64,000 bases of DNA from Vandiemenella viatica (lineage: Eukaryota; Arthropoda; Insecta; Orthoptera; Morabidae): contig CM061919.1 of assembly GCA_031002005.1 (NCBI GenBank), positions 225,368,739 through 225,432,738 of the forward strand, given 5' to 3'. Position numbers and translations under genes: made by a program. Shown piece by piece: positions 12,835 to 24,946 of the stretch (within the stretch, counting starts at the first letter, position 1; every line of letters begins with the position of its first letter). The notes beneath the pieces were generated by a model, which was not told where the DNA came from, searched no databases, and was given only the letters and a program-made list of their open reading frames with translations.

Positions 12835-14056
12835 CGTGGGGGATTCAAATATAAACCAGAATTTTGTTCGTTTGACTCTAGTAGTGACCTGAGCAGTATG
12901 AAAATTGGAGGCAAGGGATTGGTGAGGTGATAGCCATGTTCACAGCCCTTGCATTTTCACTGTTGCCATCTGCGAACAAGAGATAACACTGTCTGTTGTG
13001 CAAAACATTATTATTTGTTTTCTCATCAACTAAGGTGTGAAATCGAGTGAAAGTTGGAATAGACTCCAAGCACAGTTCGGAGACACTACTCTAAGTAAAA
13101 CCAAAGTTTTTTTTATTGGGATAAGAAGTTTCTAAATGGTCATGATAAAGTTGAGGATCAAAGCCATAAATGGCATCCAGTAGCCTGCGTCAATGACATC
13201 ATTATTCGGGCTGTGCGTGAGCTTCTAAAAGATAATCTTCACATTACTGTTGCAGAGATTGCACCAGAGCTGGGTATGAGTGTCGGAAGTGTCCATATGA
13301 TTATGTCAGATGTACTTAGGTACAGAAAAGTATCAGTAAGGTATGTTACACATCTTCTGAATAAGGCACATTTGTCAGCAACTATGGAATCGCTCTGAAG
13401 AAGAATGAGAGGCTTTATTTAGAAAGTATCATTACCTGCAATGAAACAAAGGTCCATCACTATACCCCAGAAAACAAGAGCAGGGGTATGGAAGTTGATC
13501 TAGGTCAAGACACAACTGTTTACTGGGAAAGTTATGAGGACTGCATTTTGGGACTCAAAAGGTCTGTTGTTGATTGGCTTCCTACATACCTGAAGGATGG
13601 TGAATGCAGCCTACTACTGCCATCTGCTGGATGAAGCCAAGACTACTTATCGTACCAAATGACACCATCACCTGATTCATCACCTGAATCATCGTCCTAC
13701 ACAACAATTCTAACAGCAGTTCTAACTGGCAATAAACTCACTGAAATACACTGGCAATCTCTTGAACATCCCACCTCATAGTCCAGACTTGTCTCTATAT
13801 GACTACCATATGTTCGGTCCACTAAAGGAGACATTAGGAGGGAAACAATTTGAAGTTGTCAGTATATGCGCAATTGGCTACCTGCGCAGCCATCTCCTTA
13901 TTTCTATGACAATACCAAGAAATTTCCTATCCGAAGGAGAAAAATGTGTTTCAGATGAAAGAAACCATGCAGAAAAATAAGTTACTTGATTTTTATTCTT
14001 ATTTACAACCAAAAAAGCTGTGTGAAAAAAAAAACCAATTTATATTTGAATGACCG
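12835..14056 (+). pseudogene. Mariner-like element, decayed
   Basis: Imperfect terminal inverted repeats at 12835-12862 and 14029-14056 share the core ATTCAAATATAAA and are flanked by TA on both sides. Inside, a helix-turn-helix piece (IAPELGMSVGSVHMIMSDV, 13258-13314) and mariner fragments lead to the third catalytic region (SPDLSLYDYHMFGPLKE, 13783-13833). Stops at 13396 and elsewhere inactivate it. The size, about 1.2 kb, fits mariner. Confidence 0.75.
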
Positions 14057-14094
14057 TAATATAATGCAAATAATACACTAGTAATAGCTTACAT

Positions 14095-14173
14095 GACATA
14101 AAACATATCACAAAACAAAGAACTGGCATTTGCACCATTACAAGGCTATCACTCTAACCACAAGACCACTGTA
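14095..14173 (-). repeat. tRNA-like SINE head fragment abutting palindrome
   Basis: The minus strand reads an A-box-like GTGGTCTTGTGGTTAGAGTG with a weak B-box downstream. It stops exactly where the palindrome begins at 14174 and has no counterpart on the right side of the palindrome. Confidence 0.4.
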
Positions 14174-14794
14174 CACACTTTGACTTTAAATCTGGCCGCC
14201 ACTGAAAAATTCTATCACTCTTATTTTGCACAATCTGGCATCAATGTCATCCCAGGCAACAGTAACGCAATACTGGCTCCGCCTCCTCGCAATTTCATTG
14301 GTGGATATTTTATTCAGAGCCATCTATACTGCAGATTTCTCATTTCCTTAAGTCAATGCAGGAAACAATTGGCTAACAGGTAGGAATTAAGCTCCTCCCA
14401 CTGACGATTCTGATTGGCAGAACAGTTCATCAACCTTCCATTACATTTCTATAATACTTTACCAAAATTCAGATCTTGAAACGTATCCCAAAAGTGGTAA
14501 TTAACGGGATTACGCAGGAAACAGGCTCAATGCTATATATTACTAAGGTTGATTAGCATAAAACTATAACGATAAGATTGTTATACTCATTTTGATAATT
14601 CCTTCGGATAATATTTCACTCATATATCTGGTCAGTCCACAAACCAAGGGATAATCATGTTCCATGAGCTAGAATTATAGTACTACGAAACTACAGAAAC
14701 AAGAAATTATTTCGGAAGTGTCTCTCTCCAAGATGGATTGAATGAAACAGTTTTCCTTCGCTGCGTTGTATACACCTATACGAGGAAAGTAGCA

Positions 14795-14872
14795 CCGAGC
14801 GTCCAGTGGTCCTACAGTTAGCGTTCTGGCTTGCTGAGCGAGCGGTTCCGAGTTCAAATCCAAGTAGTTCTC
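14795..14872 (+). repeat. tRNA-like pol III module, left arm
   Basis: A-box-like TGGTCCTACAGTTAGCG and B-box-like GAGTTCAAATCC at tRNA spacing, followed by a T run. The T-stem does not pair, so a functional tRNA is unlikely. It is mirrored at 23536-23614. Confidence 0.6.
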
Positions 14873-15761
14873 TTTTTTTTTTAATTTAGAAATTTATCTT
14901 TACTTGTATTTTCTTTTTAAGCGTACCGAAACTGCACATTGCTTATGAGTATAAGGTATCCATGATTCTTTCCTAACTGCGTCAGGAAATAAGATAAACA
15001 TCTGCGAAACTACCCAATGTTTCGTAACTATTAGCCGACGTAAGCATGAAAGAATTGCGGCGACAGAACTGACGGGTTTCAAGCCGCGCCGAAATCATAT
15101 CATCTGTCCCTTTTCAAACGACACACATGTTTCCAAAATAATTATTTCACAGTAGAACGATCATCGCGTTTCAGAAAGAAATAATTTACAAGAGGAATTA
15201 TTGCTCTCTTTGTAGGTGGACGATAATGATTATGCACTACATAAATAAATGAGAGTTAATTGCGTAGAACTAAATATTAGCACCGCAACAAATCAAACGA
15301 CCATTGTCACTAAAAAATTTACAACCAGATTATTATCGTAGGACAAAAATAAATTATTTTATAACTGGTATAAGTAATTAAAGTTAATTGAGAATCGGGC
15401 TTAAAGGCAGGGAGTTCTTAAATTACCGTTTTTCCCGTTTTCTACAATGCTGTTAGTAGTTTCTGACACTATTACTTCATGATCTTTGCAGCATTGGGAT
15501 TTATTAAATACTGGGGCTAAACGCTCATTACTTAACAAGGCGTGAAATTACCTGCGTTATTCTTTGTTTGGAATAACATAAATAAATACAAGCATTTGGC
15601 GAATGAGGATGTCGCCGTTCGCGTGATTGTTCTTTAGTCTCCGGTATAAAGTGAAACGCTCAAGTTTTGTCACCCGTCATAATCGACTCCATAATCACCT
15701 AGGTCTCAAGGATCCAAACAAACACAGTCTACGGGTAAAGTAAAGTTGATAATGACTAAAG

Positions 15762-15870
15762 ACCGGAAGTCCGAGCGTGGCGTGTGAGCGGTAACGCTCT
15801 GGCTCCAGACAAATGCTGGGATGATTCTTAAAGAAGGCCATGGCCGTTCCCTTCTTTAATAAATTCAACA
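15762..15870 (+). repeat. SINE-like block in left arm
   Basis: Begins with a tRNA-like GTCCGAGCGTGGCGTGTGAG, then lacks the B-box region and joins the SINE body (GACAAATGCTGGGATGATTC, then AAGGCCATGGCC). It is an internally deleted relative of the 8780-9012 SINE and is mirrored at 22530-22640. Confidence 0.6.
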
Positions 15871-15967
15871 TCGATGAAACGTAAAGCAATAAACAAAAAA
15901 ATAAGGATAGGGAGGAGGTATTGTTAACAGATTTCAAGCCAGCTGCGACCTCCTCAATAAATTTAAC

Positions 15968-16190
15968 CAGCTCTTTTTTTTGTGATTTTACGCCTCGTCG
16001 ACATAGAGGTGATTATTGGCTGGATAGGAGTAGTGGCAAGGATTTCGGCCATGCCCTTGTAAAGAACTCATTCCGGTATTCATATGGAGTGATTTGGGGA
16101 AACATTGGAAACCACAAATCTGCATGGCCGAACTTGGATTCGAACCTATGTCCTCCCGAATAAGAGACCAGAACGTAAACGATTTTTTAG
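15968..16190 (-). repeat. SINE in left arm
   Basis: Same family as 8780-9012. Body and B-box (plus strand TTGGATTCGAACC at 16133-16145) are recognisable. Tail-to-tail with the block at 15762-15870. Confidence 0.7.
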
Positions 16191-16797
16191 ACGACTAGCA
16201 CTGACAAACGCGTGTTCCGAAATGGTAATCATGTAGAAAAATATATATTTGTTCAACCTCTAAAACGGTAAATAACTTGATTCTTTATCTATGAATGCTT
16301 GGGAGACGTTACTTTTTGTGTTGCCCTCATACAGTTGACATGGATTCCCACCGTATTTTCAATTACCAGCTGTAAGTTGGATAATTGTGAAACCAACAAA
16401 AACTTTTCCAAATGTGCTGCTCGTGATAAATTATTACGTGTATTATTTACGCGTTATAAAGGTATTCTTCCTGGCCGAAGGAAGTAGGAAAGTTAAGACT
16501 TTTTCCTGGTAAACGTTGCCATATCTACTTTCTGCGATGTTGCCACGATGTTCTGCCTAGTAGTAGCACTGTAGCAATTTCCCTATAGAAGAAATAGTGT
16601 CTCATAGCTGGACACACACATCGGCGAACTGAAAAATTATTTATGTTCCAGTCTCATCTAGAATATTTTCATTTAACTGATTATTTCTCTTTTAACAGTT
16701 CGATCTTTATACAGATTACTATTCAATCACGGAATGTTGTATCTATATGTATATTTTTTCTTTGGTCATATAATTGATGAGGCACTCGATTCTGTAA

Positions 16798-16868
16798 GTC
16801 CAAGTGTCTGAGTGGTAACGCGCTGGGCTGTCAACGTGCTGGTTCTCGGTTCAAGCCCACGTGCTGTC
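16798..16868 (+). repeat. tRNA-like pol III module, left arm
   Basis: A-box-like GTCTGAGTGGTAACG at 16805-16819 and B-box CGGTTCAAGCCC at 16847-16858, then a T-rich terminator-like run. Mirrored at 21541-21607. Confidence 0.6.
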
Positions 16869-19800
16869 AATTTTTTTTATTTTTTTATTCTTTATTTCCT
16901 TTTCACTTGTTGCAAAATACATATCATATAAGTAAGTTTATATATGTTTCGTGGTCAATTGGAACAGTTGAAAAGAATCAAAATTAATGTTTTGGCTGAA
17001 ATGAGAAAGTGTCAACTAATCAAGCGTCAGTAGGAACTGAAAGCCAGTTTTCCGATAAATTTAATTTAACCATTACGATTTGTGCCACTCAACATTACCA
17101 ATTTTTTTCTAGTGCTGATGGCAAAGGCGGGAGATTGATGATTGGGGTAATGATGGCTGTTTAAAAATAAACAAGGACCTAAATCAAACTAATGTGCGGT
17201 TTTTTTTAGCTAATGTTCCTGTTGGACACAGTGGTATTAGCAAGCAAATCATAATTGAAGATGTAAGTAGTTATTGTTACGAAAACAAAAAATCATCATT
17301 GACGAATAACATGCTAATGCGAGGTTCCGTATTTAACAAAATTCTGCTCCTACTAGTGATCAGTAATGATATAATTGATGTATATCCTCAATATAATGAC
17401 ATGATAACCTTATTTCCGAAATCTGAAATTGCAAGAAAGAAACAGGAAATTTGAGGAAGGAGGAAAGATAATGCCAGGCTGGTTATAAGTTGATGTTACC
17501 TTAGCGTCTGTCTCTGGTAATCCAGAGAGGATGGTACTGTAAGTGGCTCAGATTCGCGGATGCCATGCTGATCCCGGAAGCTAGTGCGTTGTCTCGCGGT
17601 TCCACGGTTCGTGTCAGGCCGCGGGCAAAAGTGGTTTTATGAGCGTTATGTTTTTCTTGTGTTGCTTGTACACGGGACAGTGAAAACATATTATACACTT
17701 AATGAGAAGCAAAAGTTACATATGTCTGCATTTTCGTTGTTATTCTTTAGTAAAGTCATTATTAATGTAATGGCTCAGAAAAGATTATTTTTTAAGCAAT
17801 GTAAAAAAAACGCCCATGGTCTTTGAGAAGGGGAAATTCCACATTCCTTTGGAGCAATTACGTAATTTTTTTAATTTAAACCGAAATTTTGATGACTGGA
17901 TCGTGCTGAGTCTGTCTAATGTCACTGCTAAACTTTACCCTTCATCCAATTCGTTCGTTAATGTAAATATATGATTTGTAATTGCGTCTAAACATTACTG
18001 ACAAACATTGTTAAAAGTGAGGCTCACAATTTTTTGATATTAATAGATCAGTCAAACATCCGTATAATTCAATCAATGAAACAATACAGTTTCTAATCCA
18101 TCATTCAAACCAAAATATTATTGGATTAAATTCCTATTCGTTTGCTGAATAGTAACGAAATCAAGATTTAATTTAGAACTACTGGTATCTGTATGTATTG
18201 ACATATTAACCTGTTGTACGCTGAAGTTATGCAAAAGTCAAACACAATCCGTTTCAGAATACTGAAATGAGTAACAATCCAGTTTTACAGTACAAATCAG
18301 GATACTGGATGTAAATTCATTTAGCCAAAGTTTCAAGCAAGTAGTTTGTTTCCTCATAGTTGTAGAAGAACGGTAGTCAGGATATGGACGTAGTAACATC
18401 CACGAGGAAGAGGAGTGGTTTTATAAATATCCTACGTTTCATTTATTCTAAGCTAAAAGCTATCAGTTTCTAAATTTCTGAAAGATTTTGTCCCAAGATA
18501 AAAATCATAAAATAGCAGATAGAAATAGTGACACTTATTTTGCGTAACGTTTTGGTAACAGATAAACTACTATGTTGTTAAGTAAAAATTACGTGTCAGC
18601 TGATAGAAGAAGTTAGCACTATCTATAGCCACACTGTTATTAATTATAAGGATTTATACTTTATCTCTGTTACACTCTGCAAGTGATGTGTAGTAGGATA
18701 ATCATGAGGAAGTCGGGCTGTTTACATACAGCATACAGCATTTAGTAAACTGGAAGGAAAGATCGAAAGCAAGGCCAGTGCTTACCAAAATTTCCGCCTA
18801 CTTATGCGGAAACAGGAAATTATGAACGTCCTTCCTCTATTAATAACCTGTGTTTCACTTTCCTGATACTCTGCTATCAAGCATTAAGAGACACTTTATT
18901 TCACTCAATATTAAACTATATTCTTAAATGAGAAGCAAGTGCTATAATGCTCTAACTCGTAGATGTTTTAAGACTGTCGTGTAGATTATTTATAAAATTC
19001 CTCCGTTCATTCTATACGAATATTCATTGTGTTAGAGAAAATAAAAATGTACCAAAATTTCTTTTAATCTAGACACAAACGTCAATTCTGCTGTGAATCC
19101 GTGCGAACGATGGACTGATAAAAGCTATAGCAGTTTAACCGAAGCGTTAAAGATCCTTGAAATTATTAGTTTACAGTGATATTGGTAGGCCGCGATCTGC
19201 AGCCAATGACTTTCAATGAAATCTGAGGATCTACCCAATAACGAGTCTTCTAAAGTGGTGAGGTTGAAAATACATTGTTTGTGAAAAACAATTGAAGTCC
19301 AAGTGTATGGTGCAAAATCCCTTTACGCCCATATTTTAGCGAAATGCAATAAAAAAAATTAGAATTTTTCACAAATACATATATACGTCTGTAAAAGATT
19401 ATAACAGCATACTGACTTAGTTGCTTGTTATATTTATTCTGACGCTTTAATAACTAAAGCAATCGCTTCTTTTCCGTTACTTAACTTTTCACTTCTCCGA
19501 AGTAAGCTACTGCGGATTTTATTCGAGCTCTGGGTGTTGTAATTTAGATGTTACTGTCAACAGTAAAATAATAGCAAAACGTACGAGTATTGATAGAAGT
19601 TTAATCATTATGAATTCTTCAAGCAGTCGGAATATCTTGCGAATGGATATTCCGTACAATCCGGTCAAGGGAATGCTGTATGTAAACAGCCCGACTTCCT
19701 CATGATTATCCTACTACACATCACTTGCAGAGTGTAACAGAGAAAAAGTATAAATCCTTATAATTAATAACAGTGTGGCAATAGATAGTGCTAACTTCTT

Positions 19801-21540
19801 CTATCAGCTGACACGTAATTTTTACTTAACAACATAGTAGTTTATCTGTTACCAAAACGTTACGCAAAATAAGTGTCACTATTTCTATCTGCTATTTTAT
19901 GATTTTTATCTTGGGACAAAATCTTTCAGAAATTTAGAAACTGATAGCTTTTAGCTTAGAATAAATGAAACGTAGGATATTTATAAAACCACTCCTCTTC
20001 CTCGTGGATGTTACTACGTCCATATCCTGACTACCGTTCTTCTACAACTATGAGGAAACAAACTACTTGCTTGAAACTTTGGCTAAATGAATTTACATCC
20101 AGTATCCTGATTTGTACTGTAAAACTGGATTGTTACTCATTTCAGTATTCTGAAACGGATTGTGTTTGACTTTTGCATAACTTCAGCGTACAACAGGTTA
20201 ATATGTCAATACATACAGATATCAGTAGTTCTAAATTAAATCTTGATTTCGTTACTATTCAGCAAACGAATAGGAATTTAATACAATAATATTTTGGTTG
20301 AATGATGGATTAGAAACTGTATTGTTTCATTGATTGAATTATACGGATGTTTGACTGATCTATTAATATCAAAAAATTGTGAGCCTCACTTTTAACAATG
20401 TTTGTCAGTAATGTTTAGACGCAATTACAAATCATATATTTACATTAACGAACGAATTGGATGAAGGGTAAAGTTTAGCAGTGACATTAGACAGACTCAG
20501 CACGATCCAGTCATCAAAATTTCGGTTTAAATAAAAAAAGAATTACGTAATTGCTCCAAAGGAATGTGTAATTTCCCCTTCTCAAAGACCATGAGCGTTT
20601 TTTTTACATTGCTTAAAAAATAATCTTTTCTGAGCCATTACATTAATAATGACTTTACTAAAGAATAACAACGAAAATGCAGACATATGTAACTTTTGCT
20701 TCTCATTAAGTGTATAATATGTTTTCACTGTCCCGTGTACAAGCAACACAAGAAAAACATAATGCTCATAAAACCACTTTTGCCCGCGGCCTGACACGAA
20801 CCGTGGAACCGCGAGACAACACACTAGCTTCCGGGATCAGCATGGCATCCGCGAATCTGAGCCACTTACAGTACCATCCTCTCTGGATTACCAGAGACAG
20901 ACGCTAAGGTAACATCAACTTATAACCAGCCTGGCATTATCTTTCCTCCTTCCTCAAATTTCCTGTTTCTTTCTTGCAATTTCAGATTTCGGAAATAAGG
21001 TTATCATGTCATTATATTGAGGATATACATCAATTATATCATTACTGATCACTAGTAGGAGCAGAATTTTGTTAAATACGGAACCTCGCATTAGCATGTT
21101 ATTCGTCAATGATGATTTTTTGTTTTCGTAACAATAACTACTTACATCTTCAATTATGATTTGCTTGCTAATACCACTGTGTCCAACAGGAACATTAGCT
21201 AAAAAAACCGCACATTAGTTTGATTAGGTCCTTGTTTATTTTTAAACAGCCATCATTACCCCAATCATCAATCTCCCGCCTTTGCCATCAGCACTAGAAT
21301 AAAATTGGTAATGTTGAGTGGCACAAATCGTAATGGTTAAATTAAATTTATCGGAAAACTGGCTTTCAGTTCCTACTGACGCTTGATTAGTTGACACTTT
21401 CTCATTTCAGCCAAAACATTAATTTTGATTCTTTTCAACTGTTCCAATTGACCACGAAACATATATAAACTTACTTATATGATATGTATTTTGCAACAAG
21501 TGAAAAGGAAATAAAGAATAAAAAAAAAATAAAAAAATGA

Positions 21541-21607
21541 CAGCACGTGGGCTTGAACCGAGAACCAGCACGTTGACAGCCCAGCGCGTTACCACTCAGA
21601 CACTTGG
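21541..21607 (-). repeat. tRNA-like pol III module, right arm
   Basis: Reverse-complement copy of 16798-16868. Confidence 0.6.
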
Positions 21608-22225
21608 ACTTACAGAATCGAGTGCGTCATCAATTATATGACCAAAGAAAAATATACATATAGATACAACATTCCGTGATTGAATAGTAATCTGTATTAA
21701 GATCGAACTGTTAAAAGAGAAATAATCAGTTAAATGAAAATATTCTAGATGAGACTGGAACATAAATAATTTTTCAGTTCGCCGATGTGTGTGTCCAGCT
21801 ATGAGACACTATTTCTTCTATAGGGAAATTGCTACAGTGCTACTACTAGGCAGAACATCGTGGCAACATCGCAGAAAGTAGATATGGCAACGTTTACCAG
21901 GAAAAAGTCTTAACTTTCCTACTTCCTTCGGCCAGGAAGAATACCTTTATAACGCGTAAATAATACACGTAATAATTTATCACGAGCAGCACATTTGGAA
22001 AAGTTTTTGTTAGTTTCACAATTATCCAACTTACAGCTGGTAATTGAAAATACGGTGGGAATCCATGTCAACTGTATGAGGGCAACACAAAAAGTAACGT
22101 CTCCCAAGCATTCATAGATAAAGAATCAAGTTATTTACCGTTTTAGAGGTTGATCAAATATATATTTTTCTACATGATTACCATTTCGGAACACGCGTTT
22201 GTCAGTGCTAGTCGTCTAAAAAATC

Positions 22226-22430
22226 GTTTACGTTCTGGTCTCTTATTCGGGAGGACATAGGTTCGAATCCAAGATCGGCCATGCAGATTTGTGGTTTCCA
22301 ATGTTTCCCCAAATCACTCCATATGAATACCGGAATGAGTTCTTTACAAGGGCATGGCCGAAATCCTTGCCACTACTCCTATCCAGCCAATAATCACCTC
22401 TATGTCGACGAGGCGTAAAATCACAAAAAA
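22226..22430 (+). repeat. SINE in right arm
   Basis: Mirror of 15968-16190. Reads head to tail on the plus strand. Confidence 0.7.
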
Positions 22431-22529
22431 AAGAGCTGGTTAAATTTATTGAGGAGGTCGCAGCTGGCTTGAAATCTGTTAACAATACCTCCTCCCTATC
22501 CTTATTTTTTTGTTTATTGCTTTACGTTT

Positions 22530-22640
22530 CATCGATGTTGAATTTATTAAAGAAGGGAACGGCCATGGCCTTCTTTAAGAATCATCCCAGCATTTGTCTG
22601 GAGCCAGAGCGTTACCGCTCACACGCCACGCTCGGACTTC
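22530..22640 (-). repeat. SINE-like block in right arm
   Basis: Mirror of 15762-15870. Confidence 0.6.
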
Positions 22641-23535
22641 CGGTCTTTAGTCATTATCAACTTTACTTTACCCGTAGACTGTGTTTGTTTGGATCCTTGA
22701 GACCTAGGTGATTATGGAGTCGATTATGACGGGTGACAAAACTTGAGCGTTTCACTTTATACCGGAGACTAAAGAACAATCACGCGAACGGCGACATCCT
22801 CATTCGCCAAATGCTTGTATTTATTTATGTTATTCCAAACAAGGAATAACGCAGGTAATTTCACGCCTTGTTAAGTAATGAGCGTTTAGCCCCAGTATTT
22901 AATAAATCCCAATGCTGCAAAGATCATGAAGTAATAGTGTCAGAAACTACTAACAGCATTGTAGAAAACGGTAAAAACGGTAATTTAAGAACTCCCTGCC
23001 TTTAAGCCCGATTCTCAATTAACTTTAATTACTTATACCAGTTATAAAATAATTTATTTTTGTCCTACGATAATAATCTGGTTGTAAATTTTTTAGTGAC
23101 AATGGTCATTTGATTTGTTGCGGTGCTAATATTTTGTTCTACGCAATTAACTCTCATTTATTTATGTAGTGCATAATCATTATCGTCCACCTACAAAGAG
23201 AGCAATAATTCCTCTTGTAAATTATTTCTTTCTGAAACGCGATGATCGTTCTACTGTGAAATAATTATTTTGGAAACATGTGTCGTTTGAAAAGGGACAG
23301 ATGATATGATTTCGGCGCGGCTTGAAACCCGTCAGTTCTGTCGCCGCAATTCTTTCATGCTTACGTCGGCTAATAGTTACGAAACATTGGGTAGTTTCGC
23401 AGATGTTTATCTTATTTCCTGACGCAGTTAGGAAAGAATCATGGATACCTTATACTCATAAGTAATGTGCAGTTTCGGTACGCTTAAAAAGAAAATACAA
23501 GTAAAGATAAATTTCTAAATTAAAAAAATAAAAGA

Positions 23536-23614
23536 TAACTACTTGGATTTGAACTCGGAACCGCTCGCTCAGCAAGCCAGAACGCTAACTGTAGGACCAC
23601 TGGACGCTCGGTGC
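23536..23614 (-). repeat. tRNA-like pol III module, right arm
   Basis: Reverse-complement copy of 14795-14872. Confidence 0.6.
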
Positions 23615-24232
23615 TACTTTCCTCGTATAGGTGTATACAACGCAGCGAAGGAAAACTGTTTCATTCAATCCATCTTGGAGAGAGACACTTCCGAAATAAT
23701 TTCTTGTTTCTGTAGTTTCGTAGTACTATAATTCTAGCTCATGGAACATGATTATACCTTGGTTTGTGGACTGACCAGATATATGAGTGAAATATTATCC
23801 GAAGGAATTATCAAAATGAGTATAACAATCTTATCGTTATAGTTTTATGCTAATCAACCTTAGTAATATATAGCATTGAGCCTGTTTCCTGCGTAATCCC
23901 GTTAATTACAACTTTTGGGATACGTTTCAAGATCTGAATTTTGGTAAAGTATTATAGAAATGTAATGGAAGGTTGATGAACCGTTCTGCCAATCAGAACT
24001 GTCAGTGGGAGGAGCTTAATTCCTACCTGTTAGCCAATTGTTTCCTGTATTGACTTAAGGAAATGAGAAATCTGCAGTATAGATGGCTCTGAATAAAATA
24101 TCCACCAATGAAATTACGAGGAGGCGGAGCTAGTATTGCGTTACTGTTGCCTGGGATGACATTGATGCCAGATTGTGCAAAATAAGAGTGATAGAATTTT
24201 TCAGTGGCGGCCAGATTTAAAGTCAAAGTGTG

Positions 24233-24519
24233 CACATCTGAAAACTGTTGCTCTTCTTCCTTTATATAAAAGTGAGGAAAAACTTTGAGGATGACAGGGC
24301 CAATTTTTCTTGAGAATGCTTAAGAGGTGCACTTTACCACTACTCCACAGTATCACCCTTGAGGCCTACTACACATCCCAAAAATTTGAGAAAACTCAAC
24401 AACTTAAAAATCTGGTAGTCTTCTTGTTAGGGTTAAAACATGTTTGAATAATTCTAAATCACACTGTAAAATTCAGTTTACAGTTTTACATGAAAAGTTA
24501 GCTCTATTCACCAGTTACA
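24233..24519. other. Unassigned right flank of palindrome
   Basis: No gene seen. A weak tRNA-like A-box (GTGGAGTAGTGGTAAAGTG on the minus strand near 24325-24345) suggests a decayed SINE head. Confidence 0.4.
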
Positions 24520-24527
24520 GTTATACA

Positions 24528-24835
24528 TAGGGGCGGATCCAGGATCTTGCCTTTTGGGGGGGGGGGCATTGAGTGGACTTTGGTTTGGGGGAGGGGGGTT
24601 GGATTGAGTGGATTTTGGTTGGTGGGGCTTGCCTTCAGTGGATTTTGGCTTTGGGGGGGGGGGGCCTTGAGTCGGGCATAAGGTAGTATTTATAGTCCCC
24701 TCGGGCCTCGAATCCGTAGAACTAAAAAAAAAAAAAAAAAAAGAGTCTCCAAAATTACAATGACGGAGGTGGCCCTAGATACTCTTGGGGGGGGGCCCTT
24801 GAGACCCTAGCCCCCCCCCCCTGGATCTGCCCCTG
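24528..24835. mobile_element. hAT-type MITE
   Basis: A 308-bp element with inverted ends TAGGGGCGGATCCAGGA and, from the other side, CAGGGGCAGATCCAGGG. It is flanked by an 8-bp duplication GTTATACA (24520-24527 and 24836-24843). G-rich at the left, C-rich at the right, with a poly-A run inside; no open frame. TIR and duplication length fit hAT. Confidence 0.85.
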
Positions 24836-24946
24836 GTTATACATATCCCATACCATGATTTAATTCTGTCATGTAGATATCATTAGTCAATGCTACAATG
24901 TACTTTATACACTAGTCAGAAGAACATTGCCTACAAATATACTTAC

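Larger units (their letters stand above)
14174..24232. mobile_element. Giant palindrome, copy A (foldback element, complete)
   Basis: The left arm (14174-18734, 4561 bp) and right arm (19673-24232, 4560 bp) are near-identical reverse complements. The loop at 18735-19672 (938 bp) is unpaired. Open frames of 62-80 codons at mirror positions in the two arms translate identically or with one change, so the arms differ by only a few bases. No target duplication is evident: the left flank reads GACCACTGTA and the right flank CACATCTGAA. There is no transposase, integrase or RT. Arms contain two tRNA-like modules and two SINE-like blocks. Known families with very long inverted ends include foldback-type elements and Polintons, but Polinton genes are absent. 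Most likely a very large non-autonomous foldback element; a duplicated host segment is the alternative. If Tango1 is intact, it lies in an intron of that gene. Confidence 0.85.

Noticed and set aside
16798..16868. Functional tRNA gene
   Set aside because: A- and B-box spacing is right, but the T-stem and acceptor stem do not pair.
17194..17826. Open frames of 80-86 codons in the palindrome arms as possible genes
   Set aside because: They recur because the arms recur, are broken in copy B, lack any known domain, and overlap pol III-like and AT-rich repeat sequence.
14174..24232. Palindrome as a missed-adapter sequencing artefact
   Set aside because: Such artefacts have no unique loop. Here a 938-bp loop is present, a second copy has the same loop, and the arms carry a few base differences. 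Long-read confirmation would still be decisive.
14174..24232. Polinton/Maverick or giant virus-like element with long inverted ends
   Set aside because: No polymerase, integrase, ATPase or capsid-like frame is visible.
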